From the NCBI RefSeq assembly GCF_030142155.1, contig NZ_CP126247.1, forward strand, positions 2,914,001 through 2,978,000: a stretch of 64,000 bases of DNA, read 5' to 3'. Source of the DNA: Arthrobacter sp. zg-Y820. Lineage in GTDB: Bacteria; Actinomycetota; Actinomycetes; Actinomycetales; Micrococcaceae. How positions within the stretch are numbered: position 1 is the first letter of the stretch; every line of letters begins with the position of its first letter. Made by a program: the position numbers and the translations under genes. Below the pieces are notes generated by a model. It ran no database searches. It saw only the letters and a list, made by a program, of their open reading frames with translations, and was not told the origin of the DNA. Positions 52,505 to 61,757 of the stretch are shown piece by piece.

Positions 52505-52813
52505 GCGTGAGGACTCAATTCATAGGAGATAAGTTCGAAGGTGGTGCACAGTAGCCCGGTGGTGTTTCCGGGTTGATCCGGCCGTTCTGTACGAATCCCG
52601 CTCTACACGTATGCTCCGTAAAGAATGTACCGAAGGCGCCGCCGTCAGCGGGCACGCTACCATTCTAATCCGAAGACCATAAGTTCCCTAATGGACCTCG
52701 TGGGGCAAGCCTATCCGCCCGGGCGCGGCACCTTGGCCAACACGAAAGGCGGCAGGCATCCCCGTCGGGGTTGCCTGCCACCTTTCCGGCGGGACCGTGA
52801 CCGGCCGCTGTCG
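52505..52813 (-). other. Intergenic region between the dpp operon end and typA
   Basis: Holds the dpp terminator (52745-52785) and the typA promoter region. No -10/-35 pair stood out for typA and no gene is supported. Confidence 0.5.
52745..52785 (-). terminator. Terminator after the dpp operon
   Basis: Compound hairpin: GGCAGGCA (52751-52758) pairs with TGCCTGCC (52772-52779), with an inner CCCC/GGGG stem (52760-52763 / 52767-52770) and flanking AAAGG/CCTTT. On the minus strand TTTCG follows. Confidence 0.8.
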
Positions 52814-54553
52814 CTAGGCGACTTGCGGCGGCAGCATCAGGCCGGCGCCGGGGATGGCCGCCAGCAGGGCCTTGGTGTAGTCCTGCCGGGGGTTGCCGAA
52901 CACGTCGTCGGTGGTTCCGGTCTCCACGATCCGGCCCTTCTGCATCACGCAGACCCGGTCCGCGATCTGCCGGACGACGGCAAGGTCGTGGGTGATGAAC
53001 AGGTAGCTCAACCCCAGGTCGGACTGCAGGTCCGCCAGCAGATTCAGGATCTGCGCCTGGACGAGGACGTCCAGGGCGGAGACGGCTTCGTCGCAGATCA
53101 CGACCTCCGGATCAAGCGCCAGTGCGCGCGCGATGGCGACGCGCTGGCGCTGTCCGCCGGAGAGCTCGTTCGGGTACCGCCGCATCATCGACGCCGGCAG
53201 GGAGACCTGGTCCAGCAGTGAGCGGACCTTCGCCTCCCGGCTCTTGGCATCGCCGATGTTGTGCACCCGCAGGGGCTCTTCGATGGTCCGGTAAATGTTG
53301 TACATCGGATCCAGGGAACCGTAGGGATCCTGGAAGATCGGCTGCACGCGGCGCCGGAAATCGAACATCTTCTTCCGGTTCAGGGTGGTGATGTCCACCC
53401 CGTCAAACAGGATGTCCCCCGCCGTCGCCTTTTCCAGTCCCAGGACCATGCGGGCCACCGTCGATTTGCCGGAGCCCGATTCCCCCACCACGGCGGTGGT
53501 GGTCCCGCGCGGAATCGAGAAGGACACGTCATCGACGGCGGTGAAGTCCGTGGACTTCCCCAGCGCGCCGCGGAGGTTGAACACCTTGGTCAGGTGCTTC
53601 ACCTCGATGACGTTGTCGGCCCGGGCCGCTTCGGTGCCGGCGCCTTCGGAGTTGGCGGCGAGGACCTCGGCGTTGTCAACACCCAGGGACCTGGCCGCCT
53701 CAATCCGCCGGGAGGCGAGCGAGGGCGCCGACTCCACGAGCTTGCGCGTATACGGGTGCCGCGGGTTGGTGAGGATTTCCAGGGCGGGCCCGGACTCCAC
53801 CACCTGTCCCTTGTACATCACCACTACCTTGTGCGCGCGCTCCGCGGCCAGGCCCAGGTCGTGGGTGATAAGCAGGACGGCGGTGCCGAGCTCTTCGGTC
53901 ATGCGGTCCAGGTGATCCAGGATCTGGCGCTGCACGGTGACGTCCAGGGCCGACGTCGGCTCGTCGGCGATGAGCAGCCGGGGCCGGCAGGACAGCCCAA
54001 TGGCGATCAGCGCGCGCTGGCGCATGCCGCCGGAGAACTCGTGCGGATACTGGTTGGCCCGCGCCGCGGCATCCGGCAGGCCGGCCTCGGTGAGGACCTG
54101 GGCGACATCCTTCGCGTCGTGCGGCAGGCCGTTGGCCCGCAGCGTCTCCTTGACCTGGAAACCGATCTTCCAGACCGGATTCAGGTTGGACATGGGGTCC
54201 TGGGGAACCATGCCGATCGAGGATCCGCGCAGCTCGATGATGCGCTTCTCGCTCGCGTGGGTGATGTCTTCACCGTCGAAGATGATGCTTCCGCCGCTGA
54301 CTGACCCGTTGGCGGGCAGGAGGCCGATGGCGGCCAGCGCCGTCGTCGATTTGCCGGAGCCGGACTCCCCCACGATCGCCACGGTTTCCCCGGGCATGAT
54401 CGTCAGGTGCGCGTTGCGCACCGCGGGCACGTCGCCGTTGTTGGTCTTGAACGTGATGGCCAGGTCCCGCAGTTCGAGCAGCGGCTTCGGCTGCCCGTCC
54501 CGGGCCGGGTTCGCGGACATGGTGTTCGTGGACATGGTCACATCCTTAGTCAT
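52814..54553 (-). CDS. Oligopeptide ABC transporter, fused double ATPase (DppD-DppF)
   Basis: 579 residues with two complete ABC domains in one chain. First half: Walker A GESGSGKST, signature FSGGMRQR, Walker [13 protein letters not shown]. Second half repeats Walker A GESGSGKST, signature LSGGQRQR and Walker B VVICDEAVSALD, where Ala replaces the usual Pro. The two halves correspond to DppD/OppD and DppF/OppF, fused as often in actinobacteria. It powers peptide import through DppB and DppC. ATG 54553 overlaps the dppC stop (ATGA). Confidence 0.94.
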   Translation of the reverse strand: MTKDVTMSTNTMSANPARDGQPKPLLELRDLAITFKTNNGDVPAVRNAHLTIMPGETVAIVGESGSGKSTTALAAIGLLPANGSVSGGSIIFDGEDITHASEKRIIELRGSSIGMVPQDPMSNLNPVWKIGFQVKETLRANGLPHDAKDVAQVLTEAGLPDAAARANQYPHEFSGGMRQRALIAIGLSCRPRLLIADEPTSALDVTVQRQILDHLDRMTEELGTAVLLITHDLGLAAERAHKVVVMYKGQVVESGPALEILTNPRHPYTRKLVESAPSLASRRIEAARSLGVDNAEVLAANSEGAGTEAARADNVIEVKHLTKVFNLRGALGKSTDFTAVDDVSFSIPRGTTTAVVGESGSGKSTVARMVLGLEKATAGDILFDGVDITTLNRKKMFDFRRRVQPIFQDPYGSLDPMYNIYRTIEEPLRVHNIGDAKSREAKVRSLLDQVSLPASMMRRYPNELSGGQRQRVAIARALALDPEVVICDEAVSALDVLVQAQILNLLADLQSDLGLSYLFITHDLAVVRQIADRVCVMQKGRIVETGTTDDVFGNPRQDYTKALLAAIPGAGLMLPPQVA

Positions 54554-55542
54554 CGCTTGCGCGACTTGGGGTCGAGCGCATCCCGCAGGGCATCGCCGAG
54601 CATGATGAAGGACAGCACGGTCAGGGACAGGGCCAGGCCGGGCCAGAACATGGCCATCGGATTGCTGCGCAGGGAGGACTTCGCGGAGAAAATGTCGTTG
54701 CCCCAGGACATGACGTCCGGCGGCAGGCCGATGCCCAGGAAGGACAGCGTCGATTCGGCCACGATGAAGGTGCCCAGCGAAATGGTCGCGATGACGATCA
54801 CCGGTGCCACGGCATTGGGGATGACGTGCTTGACCAGCGCCGACATGCGGGAGACGCCCAGTGACCGGGCGGCCGTGACGAAGTCGGCGTTGCGGACTTC
54901 CAGGACGGCGCCGCGGGTAATGCGTGCCACCTGCGGCCAGCCGAAGGCCACGAGGATCGCGACGATGGTCCAGACGTTGCGGTTTTCGCGGAAGAACGGC
55001 AGCTGGACGACGACGATTGCGCCAAGGATCATCGGCAGCGCGAAGAAGATGTCGCCCAGACGGGCCAGGATGGCATCCACCCAGCCGCCGAAGAAGCCGG
55101 CGAGGGCACCAATGATGCCGCCGATGAGGACGACGCCGAGGGTTGCGAACAGCCCCACCATCAGCGAGGAGCGGGTACCGAACACCACGCGGGCAAGGAC
55201 ATCGCAGCCCTGCTGGGTAAAGCCGAGGGGATGTCCCGGGCTGGAACCGCCGTCGGAGTTGGCGAGCAGGCAGTTGTCGTTGGGCTGTTCGTTGGTGAAC
55301 AAACCGGGGAACAGCGCCACCACGAGCACCATCAGGAGCAGCAGGGCGCTGAGGATGAACAGCGGCTGCTTGCGCAGGCTGCGCCAGGCTTCACTCCACA
55401 GGCTGCGCGGTGCGCCGTCGGCGGTGGAGCTGTCCACGGGCTGTACCGGAGTGTCTTCCAGCTCCGCCACGAAGTGCTCGATGGGGTAGGGGGAAACCTT
55501 GCCGCGAACGGCGGGGGTCAGTGCTTGGTCATTCTCAGGCAT
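54550..55542 (-). CDS. Oligopeptide ABC transporter permease DppC
   Basis: 330-residue membrane subunit with the OppC N-terminal domain and an EAA loop (NADFVTAARSLGVSRMSALVKHVIPNAV). About six transmembrane segments. A cysteine pair (DNCLLANS and QGCDVLARV) lies in the external loop after the first segment. It overlaps dppB by 8 bases and the ATPase gene by 4, so all three are coupled. Confidence 0.93.
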   Translation of the reverse strand: MPENDQALTPAVRGKVSPYPIEHFVAELEDTPVQPVDSSTADGAPRSLWSEAWRSLRKQPLFILSALLLLMVLVVALFPGLFTNEQPNDNCLLANSDGGSSPGHPLGFTQQGCDVLARVVFGTRSSLMVGLFATLGVVLIGGIIGALAGFFGGWVDAILARLGDIFFALPMILGAIVVVQLPFFRENRNVWTIVAILVAFGWPQVARITRGAVLEVRNADFVTAARSLGVSRMSALVKHVIPNAVAPVIVIATISLGTFIVAESTLSFLGIGLPPDVMSWGNDIFSAKSSLRSNPMAMFWPGLALSLTVLSFIMLGDALRDALDPKSRKR

Positions 55543-56461
55543 ATCGAATCCTCGGGTCCAGCCACGCGTACAGCAGGTCTACCAACAGGTTGGCGAGGCA
55601 AAAAATCAGGATGAGCACGGTGACGATTGAGACGACCACCGGAGCCTCACCATTGAGCACGGCGCGGTACAGGGTGTTGCCGACGCCGTTGACGTTGAAG
55701 ATTCCTTCGGTCACGATTGCGCCGCCCATCAGGGCGCCCAGATCGGCGCCCAGGAAGGTGGCGACCGGAATCATCGAGTTGCGAAGGATGTGGACGGTGA
55801 CCACGCGCGGCCGGCTCAGGCCCTTGGCCGTGGCGGTGCGGACGTAGTCGGCGTTGGCGTTTTCGATGACGCTGGTGCGGGTCAGGCGCAGCACGTAAGC
55901 GAAGGACACCAGGCCCAGGACAATGGCCGGCAGCAGCAGTTCACCGAATCCGGCGTCGCCGCTGACCGTTGGCTTGGTCCAGGCGAGGCTGACGCCGAAC
56001 ACGAACTGCATGAGGAAGCCGAGCACGAAGATCGGGACCGAGATGACCACCAGCGACACCACGAGGACAGTGGAGTCGAAGAACTTGCCCTTGCGGAGCC
56101 CGGCGAACAGGCCGAAGGCAATGCCGAAAACGGCTTCAAAGGCCAGCGCCATGACGGCGAGCTTTGCGGTGGTGGGGAACACTTCGGCGATGATGGTGGC
56201 GATTTCCCGGCCGGCGAAGTTGGTGCCGAGGTCGAAGGACAGGATCCCCTTCAGATACAGGAGGTACTGCATCCAGAACGGCTGGTCCAGGTTGTACTGG
56301 GCCCGCAGGGAGGCTTCGACCGCGGGGGTGCAGCCCTTTTCGCCGCAAATGGCGGCGGTCGCATCACCGGGAAGGCTGAACACCAGGAAATACAGAAGCA
56401 GTGTGGCACCAAGGAAAACGGGGATTAACTGCAGAAAACGCCTGAGCACATATCCGGCCAT
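55535..56461 (-). CDS. Oligopeptide ABC transporter permease DppB
   Basis: 308-residue membrane subunit with about six transmembrane segments; starts MAGYVLRRFLQLIPVFLGATLL as typical for DppB/OppB. The EAA loop reads NADYVRTATAKGLSRPRVVTVHILRNSM. An external cysteine pair (AICGEKGCTP) is likely disulfide-bonded. It is 129 bases downstream of dppA, with a stable hairpin in the gap. Confidence 0.93.
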   Translation of the reverse strand: MAGYVLRRFLQLIPVFLGATLLLYFLVFSLPGDATAAICGEKGCTPAVEASLRAQYNLDQPFWMQYLLYLKGILSFDLGTNFAGREIATIIAEVFPTTAKLAVMALAFEAVFGIAFGLFAGLRKGKFFDSTVLVVSLVVISVPIFVLGFLMQFVFGVSLAWTKPTVSGDAGFGELLLPAIVLGLVSFAYVLRLTRTSVIENANADYVRTATAKGLSRPRVVTVHILRNSMIPVATFLGADLGALMGGAIVTEGIFNVNGVGNTLYRAVLNGEAPVVVSIVTVLILIFCLANLLVDLLYAWLDPRIRYA

Positions 56462-56549
56462 CAGATATCTTCCTGTGGCACGGGACGCGCACGCTGAGGG
56501 GGGTTGGTGAAACTCATTCTAAGGAGCACCTTTACATTGGAGCGGCCCA

Positions 56550-56576
56550 GGGCCCGGCTGCGGTGCAGCCGGGCCC
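56550..56576 (-). other. Stable stem-loop between dppA and dppB
   Basis: A 12-bp perfect stem (56550-56561 / 56565-56576) with a three-base loop lies 15 bases after the dppA stop. It lacks a T-run, so it is more likely a stabiliser of the dppA message than a terminator, favouring excess binding protein. Confidence 0.55.
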
Positions 56577-56590
56577 CGAGCTGTGAGGAA

Positions 56591-58234
56591 TTACTTGCCG
56601 GTGATGGCGTGGTACAGCGGCACGCCGTTCCAGCCGAACTCAACGTTGGTTACGTTGTTGCTCCAGCCGCCCTGGGCAACCTGGTACCAGAGCGGAATGG
56701 CGGGGAGATCTTCCAGGAGCATTTCCTGCGCCTGGTTCATGATCTTGTTGCCTTCTTCCACGGAGGTGGCGGCCAGACCCGTGTTCAGCAGAGCTTCAAA
56801 CTCGGGGTTGTCGTAGCGGGCATCGTTGGAGCCGGCGCCTTCGCGGTAAATCGGGCCGAGGAAGTTGTACAGGGACGGATAGTCGGCCTGCCAGCCGGAG
56901 CGGATGGCGCCGGTGAGGACGCCGTCATCGGCTTCGGTGCGGGCTTCCTTGAAGGTGGAGTACGGCTTGCCGGTGACCTCGATGCCGAGGTTGTTCTTGA
57001 TGCCGTTGACGACAGCCTCAACCCAGGTCTTGTGATCGCCCTTGTCGGCGTTGTACGCAATGGTCAGCGGCTCGGAGGCGTCGTAGGGTGAGAGCTCTTC
57101 TGCCTCTTCCCACAGTTCCTTGGCCTTTTCCGGGTTGAACTCCAGGTTTTCGCTGCCGGCCAGGTCGGCGTCGTAGCCGTCGAGCACGGGGGCGGTGAAG
57201 TCCTCGGCCGGGGTTCTGCCGTTGCTGAAGATCACCCGGGTGATCTCTTCCCGGTCAATGACCATGGACAGCGCCTGGCGGCGCAGCTTGCCGGCTTCGC
57301 CGCTCCAGTTCTCCAGGTAGTACGGGATGGCGATGGTCTGGTTGCCGGCGTACGGCGCTTCGATGGAGCGCTCCTCGCCGAGGTCGCCCTTGAAGTTCTT
57401 GACGTCAGACGTCGGGATGGTCTTCAAGACATCCAGGTTGTCCGAGATCAGGTCCTGGTACGCGGTGGTGTCGCTCTGGTAGATCTTGAACGTCACGCCG
57501 GCGTTCTGGGCCTTCTGCGGGCCGTCGTAGGACTCGTTGGGGACCAGTTCGATCTGCTGGTTGTGCTCCCAGGCGCCCTCGCCGTTGAACTTGTACGGGC
57601 CGTTGCCAACCGGGTTTTCCCCGTAGGCAACCGGATCGGCCAGAGCCGCCGGGATCATCGGGTAGAACGCGCTGTAGCCCAGGCGCAGCGGCCAGTCGGA
57701 TTCGGGCTGGCTCAGGGCAACGGTGAAGGTGGTGTCGTCAACGACCTTCAGCCCGGTCATGGTTTCCACGGTGGAACCCTCGGCGCTGGCCTCGGCGTAG
57801 CCTTCGATGCTCTCAAAGAAGGTGCCCGACTGCTGGGCGTTCTTGGCTGCAGCACCGAAATTCCAAGCGTCGACGAAGGATGCAGCGGTGACGGGGTCGC
57901 CGTTGCTGAAGGTCTTGCCGGCCTTCAGCTTGATGGTGTAGTTCTGGGCGTCCTCGGTCTCAATGGACTCGGCCATTTCGTTCACCGGCTTGCCGTCGGC
58001 GTCATAGCTGATCAGTCCGGCGAAGAGCAGGTCGAGGACCGATCCGCCACCCACCTCGGTGGTGTTCGTGGGAATCAGGCCCTTGGCGGGCTCTGAGCCG
58101 TCGGCAATGATGACACGGCTGGTGTCGCCTTCCGCTGCGGCTTCACTCGAGCTGTCGCCGCTGCCACAGGCGGTGAGTGCCATGAGGGCAACGGCTGCAA
58201 CGCTGAGTAGTTTGGGAGTGCGTGGGGAGCGCAT
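56591..58234 (-). CDS. Oligopeptide-binding lipoprotein (DppA/OppA family)
   Basis: 547-residue extracytoplasmic binding protein (SBP family 5). Signal peptide MRSPRTPKLLSVAAVALMAL with lipobox LTAC (Cys23). The mature chain has LLFAGLISYDADGKPV, then NYTIKLKAGKTFSNGDPVTAASFVDAWNFG typical of the family. ATG 58234 has an AAGGAGG SD. First gene of the dppA-B-C-DF operon, with palindromes upstream that could bind a regulator. Confidence 0.93.
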   Translation of the reverse strand: MRSPRTPKLLSVAAVALMALTACGSGDSSSEAAAEGDTSRVIIADGSEPAKGLIPTNTTEVGGGSVLDLLFAGLISYDADGKPVNEMAESIETEDAQNYTIKLKAGKTFSNGDPVTAASFVDAWNFGAAAKNAQQSGTFFESIEGYAEASAEGSTVETMTGLKVVDDTTFTVALSQPESDWPLRLGYSAFYPMIPAALADPVAYGENPVGNGPYKFNGEGAWEHNQQIELVPNESYDGPQKAQNAGVTFKIYQSDTTAYQDLISDNLDVLKTIPTSDVKNFKGDLGEERSIEAPYAGNQTIAIPYYLENWSGEAGKLRRQALSMVIDREEITRVIFSNGRTPAEDFTAPVLDGYDADLAGSENLEFNPEKAKELWEEAEELSPYDASEPLTIAYNADKGDHKTWVEAVVNGIKNNLGIEVTGKPYSTFKEARTEADDGVLTGAIRSGWQADYPSLYNFLGPIYREGAGSNDARYDNPEFEALLNTGLAATSVEEGNKIMNQAQEMLLEDLPAIPLWYQVAQGGWSNNVTNVEFGWNGVPLYHAITGK

Positions 58235-58553
58235 TCCGCCTCCTTAGTTTCTAACTCCGGACGCATGGCGGCCGGCAGTGCGGCCCTCTAGCAGTGAGCC
58301 GACTCACAAGTTCGAAAGCAATTGCTTTCGGCCCATACCGTACTCACTTCGGAAGGCGGCAAATGACCGCCGCATGACCCGTGGGGGTGGTCACGGCGCC
58401 AAAAAGGGGCCCGCTGCGCAGGAAATACATAGAAACACATGCGCGTGTAACGATTTGGCATCGGTGCATCATGTTACGACGCAATGGTGTCTTTTAGGGC
58501 TGACCCGTGTCATAATCCGGCGTCCGTTGGGCCGAGGGCCAGGAAGGACGCGG
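58235..58553 (-). other. 319-base intergenic region upstream of dppA
   Basis: Contains the dppA SD (58239-58245), the palindromes at 58294-58330, and an A/T-richer stretch around 58430-58500 that may hold promoters. No gene is supported. Confidence 0.5.
58294..58330. promoter_or_regulatory. Two adjacent palindromes upstream of dppA
   Basis: GTGAG-CCGA-CTCAC (58294-58307) and CGAAAGCAATTGCTTTCG (58313-58330), the latter an uninterrupted 18-bp palindrome, lie 60-96 bases before the dppA start. They look like protein-binding sites; the regulator is unknown. Confidence 0.5.
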
Positions 58554-60353
58554 TCAGCGGAGGATGTTCCATTCCCAGAAGTTCCACCACAGCCCGGTGG
58601 CGTTGGGCATGTATTCCACGTGCTCAATGGTGTCCGCAGAGGCCTGCAGCCCGGGCAGCTGGAAAAGCGGCAGGCCGTAGCGGGCGTCCCAGATGAGCCT
58701 GTCGATTTCAATTTGGAGCTCATCCCTGCGCTGAGTGTCGGTCTCCGTTGCCAGCTCGGCCATCAGCCCGTCCGCCTCGGGGCTGGAGAACCCGCTGTAG
58801 TTGGAGGCCGCGCCTGTGCGGAAGACCTGGGGCACCCCGGCCACACCCACGCCTGTGGCTGTCCAGCCGAAGATCGCGGCGTCGTAGGTGCCGGAGCCGA
58901 GCCTGCCCGCCCACTCACCGGCGGGCAGGCCGCCGTCGACCACTTCGAAGCCCGCCTCCGACGCTGCCTGCCGGATCAGCCGGAAAGCCTCGGCCCGGTA
59001 GGCGTTGTCGCGGTCGTACAGGATGCGGACGGCCGGAGTATCGCCGTCGAGCAGCTGCCTGGCCCGCTCGAGGTCCGCCTCCGCGAACTCCCGGGATCCG
59101 TTCGCGGCTGCCGCCTGCTCGTACGCGGCCTGGTCGGTGAGGAAGACTTCGGAGTCCAGGGGCCTGGCCCCGGGTTGCAGTTGCTGCACCGTGGCTTCAA
59201 CGATCTCCTGCCGGGGAACCGTTTTCAGGAAGGCTTCACGGACCGAGCGGTCGCCGAACACGCCGCTGAAGTTCAGGTCCAAGTGGTCGTAGGCGAGCTG
59301 GTTGCCCTGGTGGAGGTCGACGTTTCCCAGGGCCTCCAGGTCCGGCAACGTCCTGCTGTCCGGCTGCGGGGCAATGATGTCCACCGAACCGTCCTGCAGG
59401 GCAGCCACCTGCTCGGCCGGGTCCGCCAGGAAACGGATGGTGATCTCGTCCAGGCTGGGCGCCGGGCCCCAGCGGTAATCCTCGTTCCGCGCCAGGGTCA
59501 GGGACTCCCCCGGATTAATGTCCTCCACGATGAAGGGTCCATTGGAGAGGTACAAAGCCGGATCCTCGGGGAGGGTCCGGGCACTGAATGCCGTATTCCA
59601 GTAGTCGGCGGCGGCGCGGAGCTCCGGGTCCACCGGCGCGGGGTCCAGCGGGTTTCCGGCGGGGGTCTCCCGAATCAGTTCCGTGAGCGCCTTTTCATCG
59701 CCCAGCCCTGCCCCCTTGGCCACGATGTGGGCCGGAACTCCGATGCCGCCGCTGTCCGTCAGCGACCCGAAGGCCAGTTCCCAATCCGCATACGGCTGCG
59801 AATATGTCAGCGTGATGGATCGGTTGTCGTCTCCAATCTCGGGCACGTCAGTGAGGCTGAGTGCTTCGGTGGAACCGGCGTAGTCGAAATAGCGCGTTCC
59901 CGACAGGACGGCGCCGTCGACGGTGGTGAGTTCGTCGTCGAACCGCCCGGAGGCCGCGGCCCAGGCCAGCACCATGTCATCGGCGCCCACCGGTGCGCCG
60001 TCGGACCAGGCAACGCCTTCGTTAACCGTGTATTTGACCGTCAGCGGATCCTCGGAGACCCTCTCGTAGCTGCCGAAGTCCTCCAACGGAACAATGTCCA
60101 GGTTGTTGTCAACGTAGTTGAAGCCCGAGTGCGTGGCGTACGCCAGCTTGCGGTTGATGTCGGTGTTTCCCGCTGTGGACTGCGGATTGAAGGAATCGAC
60201 GACGCCGGCCTCCGCCACCGCGATGACACCGCCGGGAGTGGGCGCGGACCCCGGCGTCTCCTCGGCGGTCCGCTGCTCGGCCGTGCAGGCGCCCAGAGCC
60301 AGGACGGTTGCGGCGCCGGCGGCGCACAGCTTGGTCAGGCGGTTCAAACGCAT
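58554..60353 (-). CDS. Second oligopeptide-binding lipoprotein (SBP family 5)
   Basis: 599-residue binding protein with signal peptide MRLNRLTKLCAAGAATVLAL and lipobox LGAC (Cys23). It has YTVNEGVAWSDGAPVGADDMVLAWAA, the SBP5 signature, and a C-terminal AYNFAWN-like end (WNFWEWNIL). It is only distantly related to the 56591 protein. No permease genes belong to it alone, so it probably feeds DppBC-DF or another system. ATG 60353 has a GGGGAG SD; the upstream frame to 60407 is rejected. Confidence 0.9.
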   Translation of the reverse strand: MRLNRLTKLCAAGAATVLALGACTAEQRTAEETPGSAPTPGGVIAVAEAGVVDSFNPQSTAGNTDINRKLAYATHSGFNYVDNNLDIVPLEDFGSYERVSEDPLTVKYTVNEGVAWSDGAPVGADDMVLAWAAASGRFDDELTTVDGAVLSGTRYFDYAGSTEALSLTDVPEIGDDNRSITLTYSQPYADWELAFGSLTDSGGIGVPAHIVAKGAGLGDEKALTELIRETPAGNPLDPAPVDPELRAAADYWNTAFSARTLPEDPALYLSNGPFIVEDINPGESLTLARNEDYRWGPAPSLDEITIRFLADPAEQVAALQDGSVDIIAPQPDSRTLPDLEALGNVDLHQGNQLAYDHLDLNFSGVFGDRSVREAFLKTVPRQEIVEATVQQLQPGARPLDSEVFLTDQAAYEQAAAANGSREFAEADLERARQLLDGDTPAVRILYDRDNAYRAEAFRLIRQAASEAGFEVVDGGLPAGEWAGRLGSGTYDAAIFGWTATGVGVAGVPQVFRTGAASNYSGFSSPEADGLMAELATETDTQRRDELQIEIDRLIWDARYGLPLFQLPGLQASADTIEHVEYMPNATGLWWNFWEWNILR

Positions 60354-60464
60354 TCTGGCTCCCCGGGACTGTAATGGCGTCGATGGCACCTTGAGATAAT
60401 TGCACACCGCACGGATACCGGGTGCAACGAGTCCCGGAAACGCGGACGGGCCGGCCGGCGGCGA

Positions 60465-60470
60465 TAAAAT
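60465..60470 (+). promoter_or_regulatory. -10 box upstream of the reductase gene
   Basis: TAAAAT is a near-consensus -10 box, giving a leader of about 35 bases to ATG 60511. No -35 was seen. Confidence 0.45.
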
Positions 60471-60510
60471 GCTCGGGTATCGACAGCTTCAGGACCAAGC
60501 AGAGGAACCC

Positions 60511-61122
60511 ATGAAAATCACCGTTATCGGCGGGTCCGGCGGCACCGGAGCCGCATTGGCTTCGCTGGCACACGAAGCAGGCCATGACGTCACTGTCATG
60601 TCACGGAGCGGACGCGCGCCGTCCGGTGTCCGGGCCATCCGCGGTAATGCGGCGGAGCCCGCGGCGGTCTCCTCCGCCGTGGCCGGAGCCGACGCCGTCG
60701 TTGTTACGGTGGGCGGAGCCAAGGGGGTCCCCGATCAGCGCACTGCAGTCACCGGAACCGTCATCAGTGCCATGCAGGAAGCAGGCGTCCGCAGGCTGAT
60801 CGTGCAGTCCTCGCTGGGAGCCGGAGATTCGGGTTCGCAGCTGCCTGGTCCGCTGGGCCTGATCACGCGGGTCGTGCTGGCCAAACCGCTGGCCGATCAC
60901 AACAAGCAGGAGCTGGCTGTTCGAAATTCCGGCCTGGACTGGACGGTCGTCCGGCCTACCGGCCTCACGGACAAGCAGCCGTCCGGCACCTGGCGTGCCC
61001 TCGAGACGGGCGCCGAGGGGAAACTCAAAGGGTCGATCCCCCGCCGCGATCTCGCGGCCTGCCTGTTCGAGCTTCTCGCTGACCGTTCCACCATCGGCAA
61101 AGCCCTCGGGGTGAGCAGCTAG
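60511..61122 (+). CDS. NAD(P)H-binding SDR-type protein
   Basis: 203 residues of the atypical short-chain dehydrogenase (NAD(P)-binding, NmrA/BVR-B-like) group. The Rossmann motif is ITVIGGSGGTGAALA, followed by VMSRSGRAP, DAVVVTVGGAKG, RLIVQSSLGAGDSG and LDWTVVRPTGLTD. The tyrosine-lysine catalytic pair of true SDRs is missing. Substrate unknown. ATG 60511 has an AGAGGAA SD. Confidence 0.82.
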   Translation: MKITVIGGSGGTGAALASLAHEAGHDVTVMSRSGRAPSGVRAIRGNAAEPAAVSSAVAGADAVVVTVGGAKGVPDQRTAVTGTVISAMQEAGVRRLIVQSSLGAGDSGSQLPGPLGLITRVVLAKPLADHNKQELAVRNSGLDWTVVRPTGLTDKQPSGTWRALETGAEGKLKGSIPRRDLAACLFELLADRSTIGKALGVSS

Positions 61123-61141
61123 CTGCAGGCGCGGGTGCCGC

Positions 61142-61147
61142 TATCGT
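61142..61147 (+). promoter_or_regulatory. -10 box of a leaderless promoter for the acetyltransferase gene
   Basis: TATCGT lies 6 bases before ATG 61154; no SD. It allows transcription apart from the reductase gene. Confidence 0.4.
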
Positions 61148-61153
61148 GGGCAC

Positions 61154-61738
61154 ATGGCCAACATTGCCGGACTCGACCGCCTTCTGGCGGCACTGAACGC
61201 CGGGGAGACGATTCCCGGCGGATCGATACATCACAAGGCTATGCATGCCGCGAGCCAGGAGTCGCTGCGCATAACCGCCGAACTCAACGGGCGCTACAAC
61301 TCCCCCGCAGAGGTGCGGGCCCTGATGAGTGAACTGACCGGGCGCCGCATCCCCGATTCCTTCCACCTCTTCCCGCCGTTCAGCGCCGACTTTGGCAAGA
61401 ACATCAGGTTCGGTGAAAATGTGTTCGTCAACAGCGGCTGCCGGTTCCAGGACCAGGGCGGCATCGACATCGGTGATGGCTCCCTCATCGGCCACAACGC
61501 GGTCATCACGACGTTGAACCACGACATGCTGCCCAGCCGCCGGGCCGACATGCACCCGGCACGCGTAGTGATCGGCACCGGGGTGTGGTTCGGAGCCAAC
61601 GTGACGGTGTTGCCGGGCGTGACGATCGGCGACGGCGCCGTCGTCGGCGCGGGCGCGGTCGTCACCAAGGATGTCCCTGCGAGCGCAGTGGTCCTGGGGG
61701 TGCCGGCGAGGCAGGTGGGCACGGTGCCCGTCGGATAG
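61154..61738 (+). CDS. Sugar O-acetyltransferase (maltose/galactoside type, hexapeptide repeat)
   Basis: 194-residue left-handed beta-helix enzyme of the LacA/Maa family that acetylates sugars with acetyl-CoA. Hexapeptide repeats include IDIGDGSLIGHNAVI and VVIGTGVWFGANVTVLPGVTIGDGAVVGAGAVV, read in two parts. The candidate catalytic residue is His123 in LNHDM. The C-terminal VPARQVG is typical. Natural substrate unknown. Convergent with the CrtA-like gene. Confidence 0.88.
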   Translation: MANIAGLDRLLAALNAGETIPGGSIHHKAMHAASQESLRITAELNGRYNSPAEVRALMSELTGRRIPDSFHLFPPFSADFGKNIRFGENVFVNSGCRFQDQGGIDIGDGSLIGHNAVITTLNHDMLPSRRADMHPARVVIGTGVWFGANVTVLPGVTIGDGAVVGAGAVVTKDVPASAVVLGVPARQVGTVPVG

Positions 61739-61757
61739 CTCCCTGCCGTGCAGCGCG

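Noticed and set aside
58278..60374. 698-codon plus-strand frame opposite the second peptide-binding lipoprotein
   Set aside because: The minus-strand protein has a signal peptide, lipobox and SBP5 signature; the other is a shadow.
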